NCBI GenBank assembly: GCA_029339505.1 | Contig: JAQISU010000041.1 | Span: 5,141,001-5,205,000 of the forward strand | DNA length: 64,000 nucleotides | Source: Unio delphinus | Taxonomy: Eukaryota; Mollusca; Bivalvia; Unionida; Unionidae | Direction of reading: 5' to 3' | In this document: positions 24,740 to 36,271 of the stretch, in pieces | Layout of the letters: every line of letters starts with the position of its first letter | Position numbering within the stretch: position 1 is the stretch's first letter | Notes under the pieces: model-generated | What the model was told of the DNA's origin: nothing | Seen by the model: only the letters and a program-made list of their open reading frames with translations | Databases searched by the model: none | Made by a program: the position numbers and the translations under genes

Positions 24740-25290
24740 TAGACTTATAGAGTCCATCTATTGAGAGGTCTAGCAAAAGCTTGATAGAATCCAGATATTG
24801 TATAGTCTAGTAGAAGACTGATATAATCCGGCTATCATGTAGTCTAGTAAAAGACTGATAGAATCCAGCTATCATGTAGTCTAGTAAAGGACTGATAGAA
24901 TCCAGCTATCATGTAGTCTAGTAAAAGACTGATAGAATCCAGCTATCGTGTAGTCTAATACAAATCTGATAGAATCCAGCTATCGTATAGTCTAGTACAA
25001 GACTGATATAATCAAGCTATTGTGTAGTCTAGTACAAGAAGGATATAATCCAACAATCGTGTAGTAAAGTACAAGACATAGAATCCAGCTATCGTGTAGT
25101 CTAGTACAAAACTGATAGAATCCAGCCATTGTGAAGTCTCGTACAAGACTAATAGAATCCAGCCATTGTGTAGTCTAGTACAAGTCTTATAGAATCCAGC
25201 TATTGTGCAGTCTAGTACAAGAATCATAGAATCAAACTATAGTGTCGTCTAATACAAGACTGATAGAATCCAGCCTTTGTGCAGTCTAGA
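24740..25290. repeat. 37-bp minisatellite, array 2, about 14 units
   Basis: Same unit as array 1 in block A. The outer units correspond between arrays (both end with a CCTTTGTGCAGTCTAGATAAC-like unit), whereas the inner unit order differs. This shows independent internal turnover after block duplication. Confidence 0.94.
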
Positions 25291-25680
25291 TAACAATCAT
25301 ATTCTTTAAAACTATAATAAATCCTTCCACCATGAGAAGACAATGACATCAAGAGAAATATTCAGGAAAGGTAACATAAATATTAGCATAAAAAGATTTG
25401 GAATACCTTTATGTATCAAATGACCACTCGTTCCTTTGCATTGATTAATTTCAGACGGATTGGTATAGTCACTGTCGAAAAATAAAATTTTCCTGGTTGG
25501 TTTAGAATGTGCCGTTTGATTTAGACTGCAAACACAAATACAGTCAGGTAGATAAAATTTAACACCTGATTCTCTCTTATTGGTTAAAACCAAAACTATC
25601 TGACAGGGGTATAAGGTTCTTCATTCACGCTGCTGTAAACAGTTTGTTTAAGCGCTGTACCGGTAGTACCTGTTACGATG

Positions 25681-25844
25681 CAATTTATTCAGACATATTT
25701 TCTCAGAGCCTTTATATTATTTTTTAGCTGGAAGTTGACCAAATAATTTTCATAGCGGCGTGCAATCTATTCAGACATATTTTCTCAGAGCCTTTATATT
25801 ATTTTTTAGCTGGAAGTTGACCAAATAATTTTCATAGCGGCGTG
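25681..25844. repeat. Near-perfect 82-bp tandem duplication
   Basis: Two adjacent copies (25681-25762 and 25763-25844) differ at about one base. The unit starts CAATTTATTCAGACATATTT and ends CATAGCGGCGTG. The identity points to a recent event. Confidence 0.95.
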
Positions 25845-25849
25845 TTTAA

Positions 25850-28800
25850 AAAAATGATTTAGACAACAAATTCTGCAGCTTTGCTCAGTGTTCTTACACG
25901 CTTAATACAGCGTGTTACTATGTATAACAATTAGAGAGATTCCTGACACTTCAAAATGGAAACCTTTTAGAAGTCCCTTTCTTCTAGCTCCTTCACAAAT
26001 ATATCTTAAAGAATAATACAGTCTCCTCGTCGAAATAAGTCCTCTTCTTAAAGAACATGCCCGAACACGTGTCTGCTTTCGGCAAAATTCTTTGATACAA
26101 TACGATAAGGTCTTTTGAAAATGTTGTAACCTAGAAACAACTTTTCACGAAATATGATAGTGTCCGTCATCATAAATAGCAATACTCATCGCGTAGAGAT
26201 TTGTCAGTCCAACAATACAGGCTCCTGTCGTTCGTGTGTACCCATACAAATCTCGAACATTTTCATCTAATATGTCTCCTCCAAACAATGCAATCAATGT
26301 TTCTAAGATTGACAGTCTTGAACTGCTTCTACTTGGCAACTTTAAATGCCTTTGTGCAGTTTGAGCTATACTGATATCATCTCAAGAGGAACGAAAATAG
26401 GAGACTTTGCATCAAACACCATATATTCCTCCTCATAAATCAGCAGCACACAAAAATATCCACACAAAAGTGATGTGTGTCGTGAGGTGCTGCTGCAAAT
26501 TTATTAAAAGCATAAAACCATAAGTATTTGGACATCTAACATACGATAGCAACTTTACAGAAAATATTGAAATGATTAATGAAAAGTTGCAGATTAATTA
26601 CAATTAGATGAAATGCTAAAACAACTGTTTAAAATGGCATAGTAATTGTTTCTATGTCTACTGTGATATCAATGGTTACATTAATAATTGCTTTAGCTTT
26701 ATCAGAATCAAAATTGGTCCAAGTTTTGGGTTTTTAATCTCTCCCCCATGTCGTCCTATCTATCTCTTTCAACATCAAACTCCTCCTACTCCACGAGAAC
26801 AATGTTTTCAATATCAAACAACGGATTGAAAATTGAACCAAATGATATTTTAGAATTAGCGAATACAATAGTTGTTATAATAAGTAACCTTAACGGCAGT
26901 TTGATACTTAAATTACTTAAGAGTGATGGCAACATGCTTTTTTACTGCACAAACACGTCATATTACACATTTTTGTAATAATGAGCTGTTACTTGAACTA
27001 ATGCGAACAGGTTTAGACCCCGCCTCAACGAGGATACAAATTTCGCAATCCATTTAAACCAGCAAAACAAATCAACCATTATTGTTAATTTTAATGATTG
27101 TCAATTTCATCTTAAAAATGCTTTGTCGTTTCTAAACTGGATTTTGTCAGCACTTAGTTATGTTCATAGTTTTTGTCGTTCATCAAGTATATCATGATAT
27201 ACGCAAAAACATTCTTAGCTACATAACTTGTAATTGTGTTGTCTTCTTTTTGTCGTCAACACATTTCTTCTAATACTAAAACATTAACTGGAATTTCTTT
27301 TAAAACTACGTTAAATTTCCAAATCACAAAAACACATACCTCTCGCTCAAACACCTGTATTTGTTCAGACAAACAGACTTAACACTTCCGAGCTCATGCA
27401 GAACGACCACTAGCTGCTCTTGGTGCTTAGAGAGCAATCGCTGTTATACTGTCAGATAAAACAATGCAGCTCGAAGGTGTTGATGGACGAATGAGAGTAC
27501 TTGATGCACCAGTAGAAAATATGTAATTAAATCATTCATAACATTACTATGTTATATCAACACGCTTTACTCTGACATCTCATCACATTAAAAAGCTGCA
27601 CTTCGCGAAGAATTATGGAAAAAAATATATTACTGAAATCAACAGCGTTGCAAGGCACCAGTAAATTATCGTTTAGTTTGTATGTGCGAGACAGACCCTA
27701 GATCGTACGGTCAAGCATTCCAACGTATGGTCTCAACGAACCATACAGCGTTTCCAGATCGCCGGCGATCAACCACTAAAACAGATAGTTTATGAGTGTC
27801 CAGACCAGAACCTTTTACAGTTCCAGTGCTAGCGACCATCAGTTAAAAAATACTTAATTTTTGTTTTTGTTGTTCACACTATTTAATTATTTGCTCTCAT
27901 AAATCAGAGCTTTCTATGTCACAATGGAACATTAGCAAGGTGACATTAGCAAGAGACATACTCATTGTCCTATAGGAGTAATTTAATGATCGTGTACTCG
28001 AATGGGAGTGTGTTTCTTCATTTGGAGTTTCGTTCTTGTAATGTTTCAAAATCATATATGATTATTTTTAGCATTGAGTTGTTCAGTAAGTTGTATTCCT
28101 GCATTACGTAATGTTTCAATAGCAGAAATGATCGCGTTAATATTTTTGTAATTCATTATATAAGCAAAATATTTCTTTAATATAAATGATGGAACGTTGG
28201 AACGCTCAGCGTTCTACGCTGTAATATATTAGCACAAAAGAAAAGGATTAGGCATGGGCGGTGTCCATTGACAAGAATTTCCAGCCGGTTGGGCATATTG
28301 CTTGCCGTAAGCTGATGGTGCTCGTATGTTATATACGTCCAACAGGCTAAAATACTGATTAGCAAAAACTATGACGACAAGACTTGCTACATGGAGTTGC
28401 TGATCCAATCATCAACCATAGTCAGCGTTCAGAATTAAGTAAGGTGACATTTTCATTGGTGCTACGATAAACGATGAACGAGCAGCGACAATAATAAATT
28501 ATCTAGCGCTCTGACAAATACCTTTTCTGAATAAAATCATCGTTGCCATCGCTAATAGCAACGTTCACGTCGGTGGTAACGCTGACAGAACTTGGATTAT
28601 CAATGATAACTGTACGGCTTCTATCCATGGTATTTTGATTAATGACTATTTCTTGTTAACCGTTTATGACTGTACGGTACCTACTCACTGTGTTTATAGT
28701 CCCTGATGTTTCATTTATAAACATCATAGCATTCAAGTTTGGATTTTCTCTTCTATATTTCTTTGGTACATACACATGTTGACTACCCTGTCATGCGGTC

Positions 28801-28990
28801 TACCTCGGTAATATTGTAAGAGAGCATAACACAGTTTCCGAATGATTGCTATGAGCGACCGCATAACACTGTAAGTGCCGCGAAATACAAAACTGATTTT
28901 TTTCTTCTTTCTTTCTTCTTGGGAGCTACAAAATCGTAATGTAGCAATGTTTAAAAAAATCAAGCAGTTGATTCGATAAATAATCATTGT
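25850..28990. other. No gene recognised
   Basis: The longest open stretch is 64 codons (26339-26145, minus; begins MPSRSSSRLSILETL). It has fairly balanced composition but no recognisable domain or clear splice partners. It could be a real exon of an unknown gene, but I cannot support that. Confidence 0.4.
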
Positions 28991-28999
28991 AAAATTTGA

Positions 29000-29990
29000 C
29001 TAAATATACATATGCAATAATTGCTCATGCTTGTTTGCATATTCCAACGAAAATTGTGGGTTTTGTTAGAACTGTGTGTTTTGTGGGCTCTGTTGGTTGT
29101 GAGTTTTGTGGGCTTTGTGGGTTTTGTTGAATTTGTGGGCTCTGTTGATTGTGGGTTTTGTCAGGAGTATATAAGGCCTTGTGGGGGGCTGCTTGTGGGA
29201 AATTCAATCAGCTAGCAGCCATAAAACTAGGTACATCACAGTTATTGTGAGGTTTTTCTTATAGTTTTTTTTATTTTGTTTTATTTAGTTTACTATAGAG
29301 TTATGAAACTTTAGGCAATATTTTGGACAGTACATTTTTGTTAAAGTTTATTTATTGCAGATCAATATTTATTTAGGGAATGTATTTTTATTTTTAATTC
29401 TTTTATCTTTTTCAAATTATATGCATTCTAGTCATTGCTAATTTATTTATTTTTACAAGCAAACTAGATATTGTTGAATCATTTGCTATTTTGAAAACTC
29501 ACTTATATGGTCAAGTGAGTGTTGTCCTCACAGACCAATACTGTTATTTATTTATTTTCTTTATTTAATTAGTTTTATGACTCTAAAGACATACTGAAAT
29601 TTCTCTACTTTTCAAATATTTCGTCACTTTTCTTAAATTATAGGTACAACAAAGTTCTTAGGGAAATATAATGTCTAAGTCATTGTGAGTGATTTCCTCA
29701 CTGAATTAACATTCTAAATTCAACAATACGTGATTATTCTAGCAATCTACAAAACATAAGTTAGGTTTCTATTTTATAATTTATTAGTTTTCTAAGTCAT
29801 TGTGAGTGTTTTCCTCACTGACTTGACATTTAATTACTTACATCTATATCAATTCATTTCAAATAAGTATTATGCTATACTTGAAGTGTAGAATCAATCA
29901 AATGTTTTCCGTGCAGATTACTACATTTAACAATTACAATCTAGTTATATTTTCTCTTCTGTAGTAAACTTATTGCAAAAAATGCTGAAA
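29000..29990 (+). promoter_or_regulatory. Putative 5' LTR or leader of plus-strand Gmr1-like relic
   Basis: Lies directly upstream of Gag-like coding remains. It starts with a G/T-rich stretch of repeated TGTGGGCTTTGTGGG-like words, then a TATA-box-like TATATAA at about 29,169. Three copies of a hairpin, GTGAG-loop-CTCAC, follow at 29515-29531, 29685-29701 and 29802-29818. The limits and a second LTR were not found, so LTR status is inferred from position and TATA box only. Confidence 0.35.
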
Positions 29991-30059
29991 ATTCGATGTA
30001 GCCAAGAAAACGTTGGCAAAGTCCGAGAGTTTCTCTGTCATTACAGCAAAGCATTGACT

Positions 30060-30610
30060 TTGATCTGAATAAGGAGTGCATCTTAAAAGGTTATGAATTT
30101 GTCCCTGAGGCTTATTGGAGTAAATTCAAGTACAATAAAAAAGAGGCTGGACAATCTTATGTCGAATTTGAAAGAGCAAGGAGGAAAAGAGCAGCTATTT
30201 GATATGTGGTGGTTAGCCATGAAAGCTGATGAAGATTAGGAAAATCTCAGACAACTCGTAATATTTCAAGAATTGAGTCCATAGTGACATTAGGATTTAT
30301 CTTGATAAGTATAAGGTCGAAACCTTGGAAACTGCTGCTCGTGCTGCTTACGAGTATACATCAGCTCATAAGGGTTCTTTGGTTAGTAAGTCTTCTATTG
30401 AGCAATATTCTGTTTAGCAAAGCATTTCAGTTCAATACGAACTCTTCAAAATCTCAATCTGTTATAACTTTTAGAAATCAACTCTCTGATAGGATTGAAG
30501 AGACGTCCTAATCTCTTTATACCTGTACCGATTGCAAGGAAAAGGACACGTTATTTCTGATTGCTACAAATTGAAAAAAAGCATCAGAATCAAGACAGAC
30601 CTATTACAAA
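30060..30610 (+). pseudogene. Gag of plus-strand Gmr1-like relic
   Basis: Contains ILKGYEFVPEAYW, GQSYVEFERARR and, in a shifted frame, IYLDKYKVETLETAARAAYE, a helical Gag segment. A CCHC knuckle follows at 30.53 kb; CTDCK and GHVISDCYKLKK are readable if one lost base is allowed for. The order matches the 12-kb relic. Stops and frameshifts make it a pseudogene. Confidence 0.7.
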
Positions 30611-30879
30611 AACTCTTATTTCTAAGAATTCAAGACCACGGTCATGTATTAAAAGCATTACATTTTTGGTCAAATAAATCCCAGTCCAATTTTATTAGGA
30701 TGGAAAAGTATGTGCCATTCATGTCAAGGGGTTCTAAAACACTCATGAGTTGAGTGATTAGGCTATTGCTCTCTCTATTAAAATGTTAGGGGAAACTGGC
30801 TATTACTGAAACGGAAGCCACAAAAATACATGTTGCTTGTTTATATAAAAAATATATTATTATTGAAAACTGAATTCTT

Positions 30880-31190
30880 ATGAGATAATGGAGAACTCCC
30901 GAGGTACATGCTAGTGATGAGTAGTCAGTGAACTATCAAGTTGTAGTTCCAAAATCTTACAGACAGAAAATATTTATACTGGCCCAGGGAACGTCTTTGG
31001 CTGTTAGTTTAGGAATTAATGAAACTCATCACAAGATCTTGACTCACGTCTATTGGTCAGAAATTAAAAGTGATATTTTAAATGCTGCAGATCTTGTCAT
31101 ATTTGTCAAATGGCAGGAGACCCCAATCAGAAGATACACAAGGCTCAACTGAAACCCATTTCTGCATTTGACGAATCAATTAGCAGAATA
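30880..31190 (+). pseudogene. Integrase zinc-domain remnant, plus strand
   Basis: Contains YQVVVPKSYRQKIFILAQGT and THHKILTHVYWSEI, corresponding to the H2C2 region at 10.45-10.6 kb, with the first His changed (LAQ for LAH). It lies only about 0.3 kb after the Gag knuckle, with no RT between. That fits the integrase-first order but could also reflect deletion. No RT follows; the relic ends near 31.2 kb. Confidence 0.75.
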
Positions 31191-31224
31191 AAAGTAGAGA
31201 GCGTGGCTGACATGCCTGATTTTA

Positions 31225-31400
31225 TTCTTCAAAATGCTAATAAAAGTATTAAGGTATTTAAGCATTAAAGCAATTATGCTAATTAAATCATTAAAGCAAA
31301 AATAAAAGCATTAATCCAAGCATGCTGTTTAAAGCATTATAGCAAAATTGTTAATAAATGCACTAAAGCATAAAAGTAAAAAATGCTAATAAAGTGGTTC
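31225..31400. repeat. Degenerate CATTAAAGCA repeat
   Basis: Words such as AAGCATTAAAGCA and AATGCTAATAAA recur irregularly about ten times with spacings of 10-25 bp. Confidence 0.6.
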
Positions 31401-32725
31401 ACTTTTTTAACTTGGTCTGATCACAACATTCCTCTACCGCCCCTCTCCCCCCACTCCGTGATAAGATTCACATTCTGACTAAAAGAAATGAAATAAAACA
31501 GCACATAAAACATCATGATATGTCATATATAGTTTGTATTACCATGCGTTGGTCATTCCAATGGTCTCATGTAGTTTTTTTACATCATGTTTTTCACACA
31601 TATCTATAAGGATGACTCACTGTGCTGCTCACCTGTTTCCAGTCTGATGGTACTTCGTCGGTGTCATATATGCCTTTTATATTCAATTTCAGTGTTTCAG
31701 GGTTCGTTCTTTAGCTTATGCGAATCTAGTAAGAGTAACATACAGAGGGTGCAATTATTCAGAAAACACTTCACATCGACATTCATGACGTCCACAACAC
31801 ATAATGCCATTATTTAAAATGTGTACATTAATATTGTGATAGCATTTTACCAGAAGACCCTCATCTGCATCATCGTACTTCATACGAGTTGGAATGAGGT
31901 ACGATAATTAAGGCGACGATGGTACGAGAACAGGGGCAATATGATTTCAGTAAAATAAAAACAGCATCGAAAGAGTTCAGCCAATTGGCTGCGTCAGGTC
32001 CACATATATGACGAGTTGTATCTTCCTTGATAAGATTCAGAGTTAAAAATAACAAGATCTTTGTAAAACAGCTGATTTGGAAACTTTAGACAGAAAATTC
32101 GACAGCAATACAATGGCCTAAAATATACGATACTGTCCCAAAGTAAACAAATTGGTAGCATTTGTAAGGCTGATTTGACTTAAACCACGCTTTTTGAGAT
32201 GCCTTTCAATGATAATATTATCCAGTGAATGAAACATTGTTCAATGATGATAGCGTCCTGCGGAGAAATGCTGGCCAATATGTGTAGTTAAAGTTAGGTT
32301 CATTCCTCTGAAAAAGTAAATCTGTGTTTGAAGATGCAATATAATATGGATACACAATGACAAACAACATTAAAATAATGATATTCAGCACGATATTGCT
32401 GTTAAAATATAGTATTAATCTGCGTACTCATATTCAAAAAGTACTTTTCTTCTACCAAAAATATCTACTACAGATTATACAGTCATGTAAATATTTGAAT
32501 ATTCTTCAGCTATAGATTCATCTCATCTAGCAGGCGTAATACGAAGTCCATTGCTTGATACATATAATTCTCCTTCTGCATTGCGGGCCATATTTAAAAA
32601 ACAAATATTCGTGGTATAAATAACGTTACCATACTACGAAACAAGATGCACGACATCATTCATTTGTAGTTTTTAAGAAAGAAAATTCAAGGAAATGTAA
32701 CAGACAATATTCACAAGCACTGTCA
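31400..32725. other. 3' flank of the HECT gene
   Basis: No coding exon recognised. On the minus strand this holds the 3' untranslated region of the HECT gene and flanking DNA. I could not place an unambiguous AATAAA. Confidence 0.45.
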
Positions 32726-32731
32726 TAAGAA

Positions 32732-32970
32732 CTAGATTCGACCAAATTGACTGCCATGTAGAATACCAAAGTCCATAGCTTTTTTGAATTCCTCGAAAGT
32801 TTCGTGCAAAGGTAGGTAAAGACAGCAAGAGCACGTGCTGCTCGTGGGATATTTTGATTTAGTTCTACCATCGTGATTAAAGTATATCTTAGGATATTGT
32901 CCATATGGTTGTTCCTTCATTCCTGTGGCAAACATAAGGATATCTTCTAGGGTTATATCCGAGTCTCCGG
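32732..32970 (-). CDS. HECT exon 5 (last): C-lobe with catalytic Cys and stop
   Basis: The acceptor TTTGTTTCAG is followed by 239 nt ending in TAG. The exon opens two bases into a codon. It encodes SDITLEDILMFATGMKE and then YPTSSTCSCCLYLPLHETFE. The Cys of STCS (codon at 32831-32833) sits in the HECT C-lobe loop that forms the ubiquitin thioester. The end, GILHGSQFGRI, has the hydrophobic/aromatic residue near the C-terminus usual for HECT ligases. Confidence 0.93.
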
Positions 32971-35473
32971 CTGAAACAAAGAAGAGGAGAATGAATTGGC
33001 AATTATTTATATCCACTGGTAGGAATAAACGATCACTTGTGTAAGTGACAAATTACCGACTATGCCCAACGTTTCGAAAATATTAACTGGCTGTTGACTA
33101 ATATTGCCGCTGGTTTAAAGATCGCACCACGGAGTTGAATACATCTCAGACAAATGTGCAAATTATTTCTTGTCGTCTTGTCGTTTTTTCACGGTGGTTG
33201 ACACTAGACTCTGGAACTCTTGATAACGTCCAAAGTATAAACCGTTCAATTGGTAATTTACATGGTAAATGCTTTCCATTTGTCCTGTCAGGTTTGTCAA
33301 GTTTTGTCTCAACTCTGAATTAGCTGATTGTAAGATGCCACCTGGCAATGTTTGATAAGCCACTCAATAAATGACTAAGTTGCTCACTTAATCATTAACA
33401 GTTGTATTTATATATTGACTATAATATAAATTGATTAACTCAGTAATTAGGGAAAAATTAAATTCCTATAATATAAATTGATTAACTCAGTAATTAGGGA
33501 AAAATTAAATTCCTATAATATAAATTGATTAACTCAGTAATTAGGGAAAATTTAAATTCCTATAATATAAATTGATTAACTCAGTAATTAGGGAAAAATT
33601 AAATTCCTATAATGTAAATTGATTTACTCAGTAATTAGGGAAAAATTAAATTCCTATAATATAAATTGATTAACTCAGTAATTAGGGAAAATTTAAATTC
33701 GTGGAACCGAGTTCATGTCAATTACTAATAAAAAATGTGAGGTATTTCAAATGTTCTGAATATTATTGCGCTGTACGACAAAGTTGTTTATTAAGTAAAA
33801 GTACGTTGATGTTTCCTTTCAAAGTACTCCCCATTCACCTTTATACACCTTACGAGTCTCGTTATCAAATAAATGTCATTTTTCATTCACCTTCTGTCAT
33901 GTTGTTCAGACTCCGCTCTTCAGTCTGCATGGCGTCTTTCAAATCGTCTACCCCTCAACGAAACTTCGATCAAGAAATTAGGCCAAAAATCGTTTGGTGC
34001 TAATTCAAGGCCATACAGAGCATGTGACAAAGTTTCGACGATATGTCCCTGTCAGGACGGCTGAGTTTTACGCGAGTGCGTTGTCAGGGAGTAGATGTAA
34101 TACTCGGGTACCGGTACACGGACTGGTGGTTTCGGATTGTTTAACATCTTATTGCAAAATTTTGGAGGTATGTAATTTTTAATCATACTAGCAGACGCAT
34201 GCACATGTACCTGAACGACTTGACTATTGCATGGAATAATAATGCCTATAACATTTGTCGAGCGAATTTCGGTTTTGGCTAATTTTCTCACATCCCATCT
34301 TTTTAAAACTTTTTTTCTTTGAGTCTGATTGATGAATGTAATATTATGTTCAATCACATGTGACAACCTCATTAAAACATATCTAATCATTCTGTTCATA
34401 TTTGGCGTTTTCAACTAGTCTGTTTCTTTCTTTTGTTTGTTTTTATTTCAGTCAACATTATTATCCAAGAACATATCATTTTTATAACGATATTTTAAAC
34501 ATGAATTATAATAAGTCTCTTGTAATTAATCATTAGTATCCAACAAACATAGCCTGTCAGTCTATTGAGTTATTTTAAAATTTTCCACTGGTACGATTGA
34601 GTATTGTAACATAAATCAGGTGGAGTTGTATTGCGACAGAGATCAAGTGGTAATGTATTTCTACATAGAATCGTAATAGAGTCGTGGAATTTATACAAGG
34701 AAGAAGTAAACAATTGTTCATTTACTATTCAAAGTACCGTTATTTTTCTATTTTCAGTCTCCAGAAGTATTTAATGTCGTATTTAAATTCATTTTCAGAG
34801 GAATTACGTATTTGAATTATTTATCGAAATTACAAGGTACTAATATAACTCTTTGGACATGGCACTTTTTTTGATTATTGTTAATTCATTCAAAGACATT
34901 CTGTACAATGCCATTGGGATACATCAAAACTGCTGGAATGTCAGCATATTCTAGGCTTTCGGTACATTCAATACATAAAATACTTTTGGAACAATTCAGA
35001 ATACTTGAAGTTCCTCTTAACTTTGCAATTGTAGAACTTGGAGATATAACTTATGTATTAAAATTTACAAAACATTTCAGTTTTGCTTCTATTTTGTTAC
35101 TTAGTTTAAGAGCATAGAATCGGAACAGGACCAATAATAGATGCCAGTATATTTAATAACTCTGTGCCTCGGTGGACAGAAAAGAATACTCTTACCCTCA
35201 ACAATGCGTAAATAGGTTTCCCAGAATTCAGTCGTCTTCCGTTCCACGTCAGCTACCACGTTGCTGACATTATTCTCTCTATTCTCTCTTTCTTCATCGT
35301 CATCATCATCTTCATATTGAAAATATGTGTAGCTCTTTTTTATGGTAAAGATAGAGGACATTTTTTCTGCAGTCAAAGGTTCTTGCTTGGAAAACAGCTC
35401 TCGAAACTGATCTGGATATTTCAGGATATAATCCAAAACTCCAACAGAGTGCAGTCCTTGCATAAAACTGTAA

Positions 35474-35572
<99 letters not shown>

Positions 35573-35592
35573 AATAGTATGCACTACACCTA

Positions 35593-35664
<72 letters not shown>

Positions 35665-36214
35665 ATTTGCAAAGAACAAGACTTTAGCTCCTAAAATACA
35701 CGGTTAGAACTCACGGTTATAATGTTTACATTTTTAAATCTGAATACATTACTTAAATAATGCTATTTAAATAAGCAAAATTAATATAGTTTCGCTTAAA
35801 TTATTTAAGAGTATAATAGATAACACTTCTCAACATATCTACTAATTAAGCAGATGTGTCAATGGGTATATTTATGTTTACTAATTTTCAACGACTGATA
35901 ACGCAGTTACCGTCATTCGATGCGTTCAATCCATGCAAAAAAAATATAGTGTGTATTGTCTTTCTGATATATTTTTGGATCCATCCAGAAAAAAACATCC
36001 AGAAACACACTATAGAATCATCATCATAGCATGAAATTAATTTATTATACGACATATTGTGTTTTGCATAATTGTTAGAATTCACATACACGTATACATT
36101 CCGTGGGCATTTTGGGTGCAGTCCTGATCTATTCAGGATGACTAACTCAAAATCTTCATGGATATTATGTCATCATCCCTAGCGTCATAATTACAAGAAA
36201 TAATGATCTTTGCA

Positions 36215-36271
<57 letters not shown>

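Larger units (their letters stand above)
22190..25465. repeat. Large duplicated block, copy C
   Basis: Second full copy of block A, including its own SINE (22.28 kb) and 37-bp minisatellite (24.74 kb). It also holds about 0.4 kb near 24.3-24.7 kb that differs from copy A. Small indels and substitutions throughout suggest the duplication is not very recent. Confidence 0.88.

Noticed and set aside
33163..33363. 66-codon minus frame (..LPGGILQSANSELRQNL..) in the last HECT intron
   Set aside because: There are no splice-consistent borders and its phase does not fit between HECT exons 4 and 5, which join correctly without it.
35312..35672. Open frames made of Ile-Tyr and Arg-Glu repeats
   Set aside because: They are translations of (TA)n and (TC)n microsatellites, partly overlapping the real HECT exon 4 on the minus strand. 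The same reasoning applies to frames at 38.65-38.85 and 41.73-42.02 kb.
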